This document shows positions 21,401 through 31,859 of a stretch of 64,000 nt of DNA, piece after piece. The position numbers and the translations under genes are program-made. The stretch is from Caecitellus pseudoparvulus. Taxonomy: Eukaryota > Bigyra: Bicosoecida. The number at the start of each line of letters is the position of its first letter. Positions within the stretch are counted from its first letter, which is position 1. The stretch lies in the NCBI GenBank assembly GCA_965644315.1, contig CBFFRQ010000013.1, positions 62,001-126,000 on the forward strand, read 5' to 3'. The notes under the pieces were generated by a model. The model made no database searches and had not been told where the DNA came from. It saw nothing but the letters and a program-made list of their open reading frames with translations.

Positions 21401-21654
21401 ACGTGCCCTGCCGCCTGCAGGCTGCTGGGCTGCCACCCGATGCGCTGCACACCGACGCAGCGCAGTGGACGCAGGCGGACCTGGGCCGGGGGCGTGCCTG
21501 GCAGGCACTGGGCATCGCAAGCGTCCTGCCGTGGGCGGGGGCAGGTGTGCCGCTGGCCGTGCCGCCGCCCCTGCTGCCCCCTTCTACAGGCACCTCCAGC
21601 CCCGGCGTTGCGGAGTGGCAGGCCTTGGGCCTGGAGCCTCTGTTGCGGGCGTGA
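18430..21654 (+). CDS. RecD2-type superfamily 1B DNA helicase
   Basis: Intronless, 1074 aa. The N-terminal OB-like part reads as RecD2: GDLVEHPTYGQQLKV, then the helix-hairpin-helix FLSSGLFKGIGPKVA. Helicase motifs follow: I GGPGTGKTHAL near 432, Ia CPTARAAHRL, II VDEASMLD near 550, III LVGDVDQLPPVGPGR, IV APMRRGPAGTDALN, V/VI VHKAQGQEYPVV and YTALSRAT. Bacterial RecD2 unwinds DNA 5'-3' in repair. Eukaryotic copies are patchy, so bacterial or organellar origin is possible, but GC content matches the neighbours. The start ATG-ATG lies 6 nt after a perfect GCGTTTCG/CGAAACGC palindrome. Poly-Gly stretches interrupt the RecA domains. Confidence 0.88.
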   Translation: MMLAAGQRRLLHTVRGSVSRVIFKADGGDFAVLQVRVQEAEHSEGQPTVARGTLLTAAGKGGLGVFGRGVPLTLSGDLVEHPTYGQQLKVQTASHSLDPSRTPEGDPAQPNAEEVASFLSSGLFKGIGPKVAASIVETLGDDTMAVLNNEDGRFMELARVKGVGPAMLRNLAQQWGAQRSSQELITFLQRHGASTGLAHRCIQTFGSASAALAVLRAEPYRLALSVPRVAFPTADALARSIHGPAYAGLSPPRLHAALVHVLQASLAAGHTALPQAQLLEETQELLGRGEAPPAPAQLQPALHRTLQDLVQGGHCVTFRRVEEEGGGVSPGLAMVALPRVAAAERRIAERVAQLQAWSSPMASGGGGNSTSPADPDMEGGGGGGGIPAGAEWGPALLQALHSTEATSGKRLSAEQTAAVMAALQHPVSIISGGPGTGKTHALRTLVQAWRYLGKKVVLACPTARAAHRLNALLGEEAGGEGGAEAGGGRIAPATTLHKLLEYGRGGVTPLLSAAEGGVGDAAAEGMDGATPGLWKFGRHAGRPLDADAILVDEASMLDVELGAGLLDAVRCSGGGGGGGGTSLVLVGDVDQLPPVGPGRVFGDLLASGQVHVSRLTTMFRQAAASAIKRNAAMANAGAVPTHFVRLVPGPDGGVEEEAASPSSWQASGLQPDCFFVPAPEAADVVPGVVQVALRHAMAAGASRHDVQVLAPMRRGPAGTDALNAALQAELNPHAAAMWAGGQEAPTACLPDSVRGWLASTVKLAVGDRVMQQANDYSKGVMNGDTGTVVRITWAGGDLWEEGGSLRAAWRGRRGTNPRPSTLSRSARVTVRFLDGGPGSEAEVEYSLGEANARLTLAYAVTVHKAQGQEYPVVITAAHTAHYVMLSRGLLYTALSRATQAAYIVGTKPAMAVAVRNTLPARRDTQLCDILRGAGQVTSSGRPLWGDCTSTHTLLAHAGIATGASEAGTDADSAREPAPPLLDLVPRDMLWDVPCRLQAAGLPPDALHTDAAQWTQADLGRGRAWQALGIASVLPWAGAGVPLAVPPPLLPPSTGTSSPGVAEWQALGLEPLLRA

Positions 21655-21675
21655 CGTGGGCGCCCTACGACGTAC

Positions 21676-21730
21676 ATTAATGCTACAGACACACACACAC
21701 ACGCACTCACATGAGCGCACACACACAGGT
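21676..21730. repeat. CA-rich microsatellite
   Basis: A run of CA dinucleotides, broken by GCACTCACATGAGCG, then CA again, between the convergent helicase and PTEN stop codons. Confidence 0.7.
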
Positions 21731-21751
21731 GCAGGGCGCTGCCCTGAGCCG

Positions 21752-24700
21752 TCACTCGGCGGCAGAGGGCTTGGACGTCGCACGGCGACCTCGCACCCGC
21801 CCCAAGGCCTTGCTGCTGCGGAAGGTGGAGGCCCCCGATGCCAGGAGGGAGCTGGCGTTGGCGCCCGTCGCAATGCTGCCGCGGACCGCACCGGCCTCCT
21901 CCTCCTCCCCGCTGCTGCCTGGGGGGGACCGCGCCCCCGGCAGGGACACGACAGGCTTCCGGGCGGCAGGCAGCGGCCCCCCCCGCAGAGGGGACACGTA
22001 CACCGACGCGGACCGGGCGGTGGGAGGGGGGGGGCGGCCTCCACTCACGCGCACCTTGGCTCGGGGGCCCGCCGGGCGGCGGGTGGGCCCACCCTCCGCC
22101 TCCTCCTCGCCCTCCTCCTCCCCAGCCACCACGGCAGTGGGCGCAGAGGGGGCGGCGTCCGCGCCCCCGCCCTGTGGAGAGGCTGACATGGGCACAGGGG
22201 ACGTGCCACGCCCCTCCCCGCCTGACACGCCGCCGGCACTGCCAGTGCCGCGGCCAGCCCCGAAACCAGGGGAGGGCAGCGGGGAGCCGCCACTGGAGGT
22301 GGAGGCGGCCCCTCCCCCCCGAGGAGACGCCTGGGGGGACAGCGTGCTGGACCAGGACCGGCGCCCGACACCTCCTCCCCCCCCCGTGTCCACCTTGCCC
22401 TGGATCAGCTCGGAGAAGTCCGTCGGCAGCTCTGCCTGCTGCTCGTAGTCGTCGAACTGCTCCTCCTCCTCCTCCTCCCCGCTGCTGCTGTCAGAGTGCA
22501 CCCGCACACCGCCTGCCACGGCGCTCACACGCACCGTGGTGGAGGTGGGCAGGCCCAGGATGTCCACCTCCCCTGCATCGCCCGGCAACAGGCTGGGCGG
22601 TGGAGGGGGGCCGTACATGCCCGAGTTGGGCGTGGGCATGGACACGATGGCGTCTGCCGGCAGCCCGTGCACGAGGGTGGTGACATCGCCGCCCTCCGTG
22701 ACGACGTCACGCGGACCGCCCCCCTCCACGCTGTCGCTGGGCAGCGCCGCCCCCGCCTCCCGGAAGGCTGCGCGCAGGGCCACGGTGGCGGGCACGCTGT
22801 CCGTCCACAGGCCACTCCACAGGCTGGGCGGCGGCAGGGTCACCTTCACCTTGTCCGACCGTTTCCCGGCCGCGGCAGCCTCCCACACGCCGGGCCCGCC
22901 GTCCACGACCACGCTGGGCGGCACCGGTGCCTCGTCGTCACTGTCCCAATTCACCTGCTGCTGCGCCGGGTCGCCGGCCCCCGCCCCCCCCCCCGCCGCC
23001 TCTTCGGCCCCCTGTGCAGCCTCCGCGTTCAGCGCCGCGATGACCTGGCTGCGCACCTGGCGCTGGGTGAGCAGGGCACCCTGCAACTCGGCGTTGTTCC
23101 GAATGTTGCGCAGGGCGGTGCGTTTGCGCGCCAGCACCTCGTCCATGCGGCTCGTCACGGCGGCCTCTTCCACCGCCCCCCACGGCATCTTGCCGGTGTT
23201 GCCGCGGGCGGGGCGGGTGCTGGGCGCACCCATGGTCGTCACGCCGATGCCGCGGCTGGCAGTGGCTGCGAGTGACTCCTCCGGCCCCCCGGCGCCGCCT
23301 TTGGCCAGCCCTGCGCTCGCCCCTGTCACCTTCACCTCCAGCGGCGGCAGGGGGGGACCAGGCACCGCATGCCCGTACACCTCCAGCGCAAAGGGCGGCG
23401 CAAAGACGCCCTTCTTGTCCTTGTTGGCCTTGTCCACCGCCTGTCGAGTGAAGCGCAGGCCACTGCCCTCCACGAAGGCGGTGTGGAACCACAGGTGGCA
23501 CAGGTGCTTCTTGCCCGAGTCAGTCACGTGGTCGAACTCGAACCGCACGTTCCCCGCCACACGCGCGTCCAGCAGCGTCAAGTCGAAGTCCACAAACGGC
23601 TCCCGACCGCAGTACTTGCGGGGCGTGGCGCTGCCTAGAGAGTCTGCGATGAGGGCCGCTCGCGTTGCTGCGGCGTAGGCACTGGCTGCCGCCCGGCGCG
23701 CCTGCATGGGCGTCATGATGCGCCCCTTGTCGTGCTCCATCAAGTTCGCGCTGGCTGTGCCGAAGCGGTGGAAGCGCTTGCGGGGGTACTTGCTGCCGCC
23801 GGATCCCACCAGACCCCGCTGGGAGGCGGAGAGGTACCTCTGGGATGCCGGCAGGGCCTGCATGTCCCCCATGCCGTCCTCCTCCCCCGTGTCCACGACT
23901 GTGCCCTGGCTCAGCTCGCGGGGCGACCCCGCTCGTCGCTGCGACACCCCCCCTACAGGGACGGTGGGGTCCACCTCGTACGGCACCCACCCCGCGTTGG
24001 CCGCTGTACCGGCCAGCACCTCAGCGACGGGTTTGAAGGCGGGGGCAGCCAGCATGGCGCCCTTGCGCCCCCCCCCCACCACCCCCTCTTCATCTTCCAC
24101 GCCCTCACCCCCCACCAGCCCCGCTGACACGCCGCCCGTGGGCCGCGGTGCCGCCTCCTTCCCACTGCCGTAGCTCTGAGCACGCTGGCGCTGCAGCAGA
24201 GCGTCGTCCAGCTCGCCGTCCTCCGTCCACTGCCGCTCCTGCGCCTCCTGCGCCGCCGCCACCGCCGTGGCTTCCGCTTCGCTGAGGGCTTCAAAGGCGC
24301 GCTGGGCGGCCCGGGCAGCGGCGGCACGCTCCGCCTCCGCCACCTCCCCCGCCTTGGCCAGGGCCTTCTTGTAGTCGAACACCAACTCGTTGTCCACGTA
24401 CAGGCGGAAGGTGGGGGTGCAGCCGCCGCCCACCTCGGCAGTCGGCACCGTCACCATGCGGATGTGTGTCAGGCGCAGTGTCGGCACGTAGGGGGGTGGG
24501 CCGTACCGCAACAAGTGCTCGTAGTAGTGCACATACCGCATCTGGGAGGGGATGGTGACGCCCTTGCCGTTGGAGGTGCGCATGCGGCCGAACCACGTCA
24601 GGGCCTCCTCTGTCGTGGCGCAGAAGCCACAGTGCAAGAGGTAGGCAGCCAGCAGGCACCCCGTGCGGCCCTTGCCGGCCTTGCAGTGCACCGCCACGAC

Positions 24701-25372
24701 GTTGGAGGCGTCTGCCGCCAACCAGGAATCCACGGCGTCACAAAACCGCCCGATGAGGTCCAGGGGCGGCGGGTTGTGGTCGTCGAAGGGCATGCGCAGG
24801 CAGTTGCCGTCGAAGTAGGCCGGGTCATACGCTCGCTCCGAGCACAGGTTGATGATGAGGTACTTGCCCCGCCCGTGCATGGTCTGGAAGAACCGCTGCA
24901 CTTCTGGCATGGGGTTGCGGAAGAGCCCTTCAGACCCCGTGGAGGGGAACCCCATCGCAATCACCTGCGACGGGCGGCAGGGGTGGAGGCTGCTTGCCCA
25001 GTGTCGCGGCGACGCTCTGCACGCCGCCTCGCCCACTCACATTGGGCAGGATGTACGTCAAGTCCAAGTCAAAGCCCGCGAGTTTGAATCTGGAGCAAGC
25101 GTTGGGCCGTGATTGCTTGCGCATTGCTGCAGGCTCTGTCGCGCTGCGTGCCTTAACGTGCGCAGGCGGCTGCCGGCACACACCTGCGCTTCTTCTTGGA
25201 CACGAGCGCCCGCACTCCGCGCATGACGTCCAGCGTGCGGTACGCTCCGCCGGCTGTGCAGGAGGTAAGGGAGGGGGTGAGCAAGCTGGCGCGCATGGAG
25301 GGTGGGGCAGGCGTGCAGCCTGCGCGCCGCCGCACCTGCCGCCGTGCTCTGTGCCCTGCCCTTGCCGCTCAT
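21752..25372 (-). CDS. PTEN: PTEN phosphatidylinositol-3-phosphatase with giant insertions
   Basis: Four exons (25336-25372, 25184-25253, 25041-25089, 21752-24964) give 1122 aa; human PTEN has 403. RALVSKKKRRFKLAGFDLDL matches the PTEN N-terminal PIP2-binding segment. The P-loop HCKAGKGRTG spans about 145-154 with catalytic Cys146 and Arg152, flanked by IAMGFPS, DDHNPPPLDLI and GVTIPSQ. The C2 domain starts with LTHIRMVTVP, is interrupted by about 200 charged residues, and resumes with NVRFEFDHVT and VDKANKDKKGVFAPPF. A disordered tail of over 450 residues with acidic and Gly/Pro-rich blocks follows. It would remove the 3-phosphate from PIP3 at membranes. Confidence 0.9.
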
Positions 25373-25802
25373 GCTGGTGGCCTGGCGCCGGCGCAATATT
25401 CGTCAAGAGTGTGAGTGCAGGGGAGCAGGCCAGGCAAGGGGGAGCCCTTAGCACTTGGAAAAGCCGTAAGGTCACCAGGGAGCCTCCGTGCGCGCAGTCG
25501 CTCATTCAGACAGCGCCCTGCCGATTGGAAAGTGTTGGCGTGTGTGCAAGACGGCCGGAGTGGCCAACGCCCCTCCGTGGTTCCAGCCGCTGCGCTGCAC
25601 GAGGGACCCTGCGCGCCAATCGAGCTTGCAAACTGCTGCACAGAAGTCGTGTGCGTGGGACTGTGATACTTTGGGGGACATAAGCTGCCTTGCAGGGAGT
25701 ACGGCGCAGAACAAAGTGGCGCCTGCCAGGCACCCAAATCCAATCAGTGCTTTGCTGCGAAGTTCTGCACAGCTCTCATTTTTCTCAAGCACTTATGTGC
25801 AT
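25373..25802. other. Intergenic region
   Basis: PTEN promoter side and 3' end of the ATP-grasp gene. A TGCATT (25798-25803) abuts the ATP-grasp stop. No convincing exon or RNA gene. Confidence 0.5.
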
Positions 25803-27292
25803 TCACTCGAATTTGGTGTCACTTTGACTGTCCCCGCTCGACTGGATCCCGGAGGCACTTCGCCTCATGACATCCAGTGCCGCCCAGTACTCATCCACGA
25901 AGGCCCAGTGTGCCGCCTCAGAAAAGGCGCCCCGAAAGAAGTTGCAGGACAAGTTCACCTCCAGCAGGCACATGCCGTCGGGCGTGAGGGCGACGTCCCA
26001 CCCCGCCATGGGCACGTCAGGCAGCAGGGCGGCGTGGGCCCGGCACACCAGCTCCTGCATGGCTGGTGCCTCCTGGATGCGGCCGCCTGCCACGACGGCG
26101 CCGGAGTCGGGGTGGGCGACCTGGTCGTGGTGGCTGGTGAGGGGTGTGGTGAAGGGGGCACTGGGCCCCAGGGCGTACCAGTGGGCGTTGGTCGTGCCGC
26201 GACGGAGAGTGCCTGTGGCCAGGTCCACGTCAAACAGGACGGAGGAGTGGTCGGTAGCGGCACCAGCACGCCCCGCGCGCCAAACGCACGACAGGGCCGC
26301 GATGGCGGGCCGCGCTCGCTTGGCCCGGGCCAGGGCCTGCTCTTGGGAGTCACCCTCCCGGCGGGCCAGGTCGTGGATGGAGGCACGAGTCAGGCCGCCC
26401 CGTGATGCGGTGATGATGCGGAAGGTGGACAGGGGGGCGCTGGCCGGTAGGAGCTCGGCCAGGGGCGCTGCGTTGGCCAGGCGGCGCTGCAGGATCCACC
26501 GCCCACCGTGGGCAGCATTGTCAAAAATGTGGATGCCCATGCCGCCCTCTTCGTTTCTGTCCTTGGCCACCAGCGTCTCGGGCAGGTCTGTGGAGGGGGG
26601 GGGGCAGGTGTGTACGCCACAGCGCTCGTCTGCGGGCAGTCTGCACACGCACCGAGCCAGGGAGACACTGGCACCCCAGCTGCCTTGGCTGCGAGGAGGA
26701 AGTCCCACTTGTTTTCCATGGCGTACCCAGGCGCCTGCGTCAGGTGTGCGTGGGCGGACGCCAGGCGGCAGTTGAGGCGCCAGAGGCTGAACCAGTCCCG
26801 CGGGCGCAGCAATTGCTGGACAAATGCCCCCGCCACAGCCGTCGGGGCCGTCCACCGCGCCGTCACCAGCGCCGACAGCAGCGCCAGCAGAGGGTACCCC
26901 AACAGGAGGAAGACCAGTGCCGTGAGCCGTGACGTGGCCAGCCACGCGAGGGGCACGCCGGTGCCGGGCAGGGCCACGTTGCGCAGGTTCTTCAGCGAGT
27001 CACCCTGCCATGTCCCGCTGCGGTAGTGTGGCCGGTCCCACAAGTACAGCTCCAAGGCCAGGGAGTACACTTGAGCCCTGGCCGCCGTGTCGTGCTGGAA
27101 AACTGGGCAGCTTGCGTAGGCGCCGTCTGCCACGAGGAAGTGCCACAGTGCTGCGTAGTACGCTGCCAGCTGCCAAAGTGCATCAAGCATAGAGCATTGA
27201 CAAGCTTCCTGCTCGCCTGTGGTGGACTCTGGCTTGCCTGGCTGACGTGGCGTGTCGGCAGGCTCGGAGCATGCGGAAATCGCTTCGGCCAT
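25803..27292 (-). CDS. Sugar-transfer-associated ATP-grasp membrane protein
   Basis: Two exons (26653-27292, 25803-26587; SPWL|D join) give 474 aa. The first part has hydrophobic segments around TALVFLLLGYPLLALLSALV, so it is likely membrane-attached. The second half has ATP-grasp features: GGMGIHIFDN, WILQRRL, FRIITAS, then AGWDVALTPDGMCLLEVNLS, the metal/ATP-binding strand typical of the ATPgrasp_ST group. Those proteins are thought to ligate amino acids or peptides to sugars, but no substrate is known. The upstream ATG at 27292 is used; an in-frame ATG 102 nt further in is the alternative. Confidence 0.65.
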
Positions 27293-27624
27293 GACGAACG
27301 AGGAGTGCTGCAGTTGGTTGCCTGCTTGACAAAGCAGAGGCAGCGGGGTACATTGGAAAGTGCCTGTGTGCACTTGCTCTGGGGATTTGTTTTGATCGTT
27401 TGCCTGCCAGAATGTGCTCAGCGAGCACGCACAAAAGGACATGCAGTGCCGAGCTGCTCTGCACAGCGCGGTGGGAGGCAAAACAAGGGCATCCAACATA
27501 AGCCAAGAAGCCCCCCTCCATTCCGACACGACTGACTCAATCCAGGCCGCCAAGTCCGCGCAGCCCCCGCGCTTGCAGGCAGCAAGGGTCGGAGCCAGGC
27601 TGTGGACCAGCCACTGCCTGCGTC
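27293..27624. other. Divergent intergenic region
   Basis: Shared upstream region of the ATP-grasp and Trm11 genes. It contains a perfect GTGCTC-AGC-GAGCAC palindrome (27414-27428). No exon or RNA gene seen. Confidence 0.5.
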
Positions 27625-29473
27625 ATGCCGACGTACGCTCTGCAGATCAAGGTCCCTCAGCGACTGAAGGGGTTTGTGAAGGATGAGACTGAGTGGGCGG
27701 TGCAGCAGGTGGGGGCCCCGTTGAGTGCCATCGTGCATCGGTGCGTGGTGCGGAAATTGGCCTGGCGCACCCCTTCACGGCGAGGCGCTCTGCTCGTGGT
27801 GCAGGCCCCCTGAACCCTTTGGGTACCACGACACATGCTTCGAAGTGGTCTTGCCGGACGACGCGACTGCTCTGCAGGTGCTGCAGCACAGCGTGTTGGT
27901 GCGCTTCGTGCATCGCGTGTGGGGTTCGGGGACAACCCTGGAGGAGGCTATGGCTGCGGCGGCTGGCGCTGGGCCAGGCTTGGCTGCGGCGCTGGCCAAG
28001 CCCCACAGTGTGAAGGTGGACGTCACCTGCACGCACCCAGATGCAGGCGCCAAGGCGGAGGTCGCGCAGAGGCTGCTGGAGGCGCTGCAGCCAGGCGGCC
28101 CTGTGAACGCTCGGCACCCTGAAACGCGCCTGGTGCTGCAGTTCTGCTCCACGCCCACCGCGGGCCTGGAGCGAGGGTGTGCGGCACAGGCATTCCTGGC
28201 CGCTGGTGCCTGCTCCCGTGTGCGGCTGTTGCAGGCGCTGGGCGAAAGCTCCATGCCTGCTCTGGAGCAGCGGTTGACTCTCAAGAAGCGGCCGTACCTG
28301 GGCCCCACATCTCTGGACCCACACCTGGCCATGCTCATGTGCAGCCTGGCAGGGCTGGTGGGGCGCAAGGCCCCCTGCATGGTGCTGGACCCGTTCTCCG
28401 GCACTGGCAGTCTGCTGGTGACGGCAGCGGCGTTTGGCAACTTCACGCTGGGCGCGGAAATTGACGTGCGCGTGCTGGTGGGCAAGGGCGGGCGCACGCT
28501 GCAGACGAACTTCGATTTCTACGGCATGGGGCAGGCAGAGCAGGTGCGAGGCGACAACAGCTCGCCCCCCTTCCGCCAGGTGCCCATGTGGGACGCCATC
28601 GTGACAGACCCCCCCTACAGCATTCGTGCAGCAGCACGCAAGAGCGGCTCCGCTGACCCCGTCACCGCCATCCCAGCCGCCATGCGAGACGGGCACATCC
28701 CCAAGACGCAGGTGTACCGCGCTGGTGCCGTGATGCAGGACCTGCTGGACATGGCGGCGCGGTGCCTGGTGCTGGGCGGCCGCCTGGCGTACCTGCTGCC
28801 CTCCACGGTGCACTACCGAGAGGAGGAGCTGCCCGTACACCCTTGCCTGACTCTGCGCGCCAACGCTGAGCAACAGCTGGGCCTGGTGCTCACGCGTCGG
28901 TGTGTGGTGATGGAGAAGACCGCCCCGTACGAGGCTGCCAGGGAGGGGGAGTATGCCCAGGCGGCGGCAGACGCGCAGGCGGCGGCGGCAGCTCTCGGCG
29001 TGGACTGTGACTCCATCGCCACCCGCATCGAAGCTGCCACACGCGCACAGCACGAAGCCGCCGCGAGCGGACAGGGCGCCGCAGTGCAAGGCCTGTCAGC
29101 GCGCCAGCTGGACGTGGTGCGCAAGCGAGCCGCCCGACGCCAGCGCAAGGTTGCCGCAGCTGCAGCACGGGGCAAGCGGGGACGGGCGGCAGCGCCTGCT
29201 GGGGCGGCGTCAGATGCGCCCCCCTCGCCGCCCCCCAAGCGCAGTGCCGCGGGAGCAGGGGGGGGGGATGCGGCGGACGCCCCTGCCCCCGCCAGAGGCC
29301 GGTCGGAGAAATACGACTCACACTTGCTGGACCCGGCGGCATTTGCAGACATGCAGCGTGCCGCCCGGCGCCGTGTGGCGGAGGCCAAGGCAGCCAATGG
29401 GGGTGTGTACCGCGCCTTCGGGGGGGGGCCACCCCCCCTGCGTGTGGACTTTTCGCCCTGGACACACAGCTGA
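27625..29473 (+). CDS. TRMT11: tRNA (guanine-10-N2)-methyltransferase catalytic subunit Trm11
   Basis: Two exons (27625-27740, 27805-29473) give 594 aa. The THUMP-like N-terminus (YALQIKVPQRLKGFV) is followed by the Trm11 block TLKKRPYLGPTSLDPHLAMLM, the SAM-binding DPFSGTGSLLVTAA and EIDVR, and the catalytic TDPPYSIR. With Trm112 it methylates G10 of tRNAs. An Arg/Ala-rich tail of about 130 residues is extra. Splicing at CATCG|gtgcgt joins HR to PPEPFGYHD. Intron 1 carries GCGGAAATTG 10 nt after the donor. The stop is immediately followed by ATGCATT, shared with the opposing gene. Confidence 0.88.
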
Positions 29474-29525
29474 ATGCATTGCCACGCTAGCACCAGGCGG
29501 CCTTGCGCGCGGACAAGGCACGATC

Positions 29526-30271
29526 TTAGATCAGGAGGGAGTGCGCCCCCCCCCCCGTCGTGCGGCGCAGGGTCTTGTTCACGCCGCCCCCGCCGCCCTT
29601 CCGTGGCCGCACCGAGTCAGCCTTGGCCACAACCGCCGGGTCCACCGTGTCCAGGTACCGCCGTGCGCTGTCCAGAGCCCGGGCGTTCAGAGCCGCCTCC
29701 CGTGGCGTCATGCCCAGCTCCCCCACCCTGGGCTCGGCCATCTGTGCCTCCAGCGCCCGCCGCTCACGCTGCACCATCTCACGCTTGTGGTCTGCCGCTG
29801 CCTGCTCCCGAGCAGCCAGGGATGCCGCCTCCGCCGCCGCCAGCTCCACTTCCCGCCGCACCTCAGCCTTGGCAGCGTCCGCCGCGGCCGCCTTCTCAGC
29901 CATCTGCGCTCGCAAACTGGCTGCCTGCTCAGCCTGGGCGGCACGACGGGCGGCGGCTTCACGGGCCTCGCGTGCCTCCAGTGCAGCCTCTCGCTCAGCG
30001 GCGAAGGCTGCCACCCGCTCCTCCTCTGCCGCCGCCGCCGCCGCCTGGCTCGCGTACGTGTCAGCCATGCTCTCCAGGGTGCTGTGCAACTTCCGCTCAC
30101 GGGCGGCCATGTCAGAGGCACGCGCCGCTGCCTGTTTGTCCAGCAGCTCGGCGTACTGCCGCATGAGGGCGCGATCAGCTTCCGCCTCCGCCTCCGCCTC
30201 AGCTGCCTTGGCCGCTCGCAGGGTCTCGTTCTGTGCCAGGAATGCCCGCAGCTGCTTCCGCTCGGCTTCAC

Positions 30272-30302
<31 letters not shown>

Positions 30303-31756
30303 GTCAGCGGCAGCCCCTTCCGCGACTTTCTGCCGCTCGTGCTCCACGAGGGCCTGGTGGGCCAGGCGCTTGCGCGTTCGCGCAGCTTCCGCTTGTGCCG
30401 CCCGCTCCGCCTGCTTGGCCTGCTGCCGTGCGCGACTGGCCACTTTCCGCCGCCGCGCAGAGGCCACTGCCGCTGCGTCGGCGGCCTTCAGCTCTTCCAG
30501 GTGCTGGCGCTCAGCTGCGGCCTCGGCGGCCTTGGCGGCAGCTCGCTCTGCGACCTGCGCTTCCAGCTCTGCCGTCGTCTTGGCGGCCGACGCAGCCGCC
30601 TTGCGTTTCGCCGCCATCTCCTGCTCGGCACTGCGTAGTTCACGGGCACGCATGATAGTCAGCCACTCACTGCCGCCCCCGGCGCCCTGCCTGCGCTGGG
30701 CCAGCTGCGACGCAGACATGAGGCGGCCGCCCACGAGCTTCTTGGGAGACACGTCACGGGCCAGGTCGGCGCTGTGTGCGCCGTACACCGAGTTCTGCGT
30801 GGAGGCGCCCAGGTCTGCCAGCAGAGTGCCGGTGCGCGCGCCTAGCAGGGCGGTGGTGCTGCCCAGGCCTGGACTAGGCAGGGCACCCCCCGCCCCACCC
30901 CCGCGTGGCGTGCTGCGCTCCACCGCCGGTTCAACTCTGAAGTCCAGCCCCTCCGCCCCACCACGGCTGCTGGCAGAGGGAGTGTGCATGCACCCACTGC
31001 CCCGAGCACTGCCCCGAGCACTGCCCCGAGCACTGCCCCGGGCGGACGTCGTGCCGGGCCGTGTCCACTGGACGCTTGCGTCGCCAGCGAGCTGTGCTCG
31101 CACCGCACGCTCCACGGCTTGCACTGCGTCGCGGTCGACACTGGGCGCGTCAGCCAGGACCTCTTCAATGCACGAGGCGATGATGGCCAAGGCTCGGTGG
31201 CGGGGTTGCACCTGCGTTGGACGCGCGTGGAGGCCGCATGTGTGCGCGCCTGGCGTCGCATGCGACACGTGCCGGGACGCACCTGCTTGCCGTACTTGGC
31301 GACGAGTTTCTTGTACAGGACGGCACGCAGGGCATCCTGCCTGCGTTTGGGCTTGGGTGCCGTGTAGTGGCCGGCGCCAAAGGTGGACTGCCGCAGCTTC
31401 AGGTCCCCACCGCCGCCTGACGGCCCGCTGCCGCGTGCGACCCCGCCCGACACCGACGGCAGCGCTGGCGTGCTGGCAGAGTGCCGAGGCAGCCCGCCAT
31501 GCCGACGCAGAGACGCTGACGAAGTGGATTGCCTCAAGGCCTTGACGCCTGTCTGCAGCTGTTGCCGCTGGCGGGCCGTGGCGGAGGCAGGGCGGTCTGC
31601 CGCGCGCACGGTGCGTGACCGGCTCAACCCGGCATGCAGCGCGGCTGTGTCCTGGGAAGCGCCCCCCGCCTCCACACGCAGGGTGGACCGCAGCTTGGAC
31701 ACGTCATCTGTGCCGTAGTGCTGCCGCATGTAGCGGCGCATGGAAGCGTTCATCAT
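29526..31756 (-). CDS. Long Ala/Arg/Glu-rich coiled-coil protein
   Basis: Two exons (31283-31756, 29526-31211) give 719 aa. The N-terminal 160 residues include RRYMRQHYGTDDVSKLRS and YKKLVAKYGKQ; then ASCIEEVLADAPSVDRDAV. A Ser-Arg-Gly repeat (ARGS x4) follows. Residues from about 280 to 640 form a near-continuous helix of RAAEAKAAE-type repeats, resembling trichohyalin/plectin-homology coiled coils of ciliary proteins. The end GMTPREAALNARALDSARRYLDTVDPA is better ordered. An axonemal role is only a guess from composition and the nearby dynein docking gene. Confidence 0.65.
30996..31043. repeat. Tandem 12-mer repeat, four copies
   Basis: The unit ACTGCCCCGAGC is repeated four times with one change in the last copy. 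It lies in the coding strand complement of the coiled-coil gene and encodes the ARGS repeat. Confidence 0.85.
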
Positions 31757-31859
31757 CGCTGCGGGGAGCTGTGAGAAACGCCGGGCTTGCAACGTGGGTG
31801 GTGGGTTTTGGCAGCGCAGCAGCTCTGCGCGTCACCGCCCCCGGCGCCGGTGACTCGCG

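Noticed and set aside
20698-22044. Long minus-strand frame over the helicase 3' half
   Set aside because: Composed of Arg/Gly/Ala/His low complexity opposite conserved helicase motifs.
29560-31545. Open frame of 661 codons antisense to the coiled-coil gene
   Set aside because: Its Ala/Ser/Arg-rich content is the complement of GC-rich repetitive helix codons; no family match, and the opposite strand has splice-consistent coding sequence.
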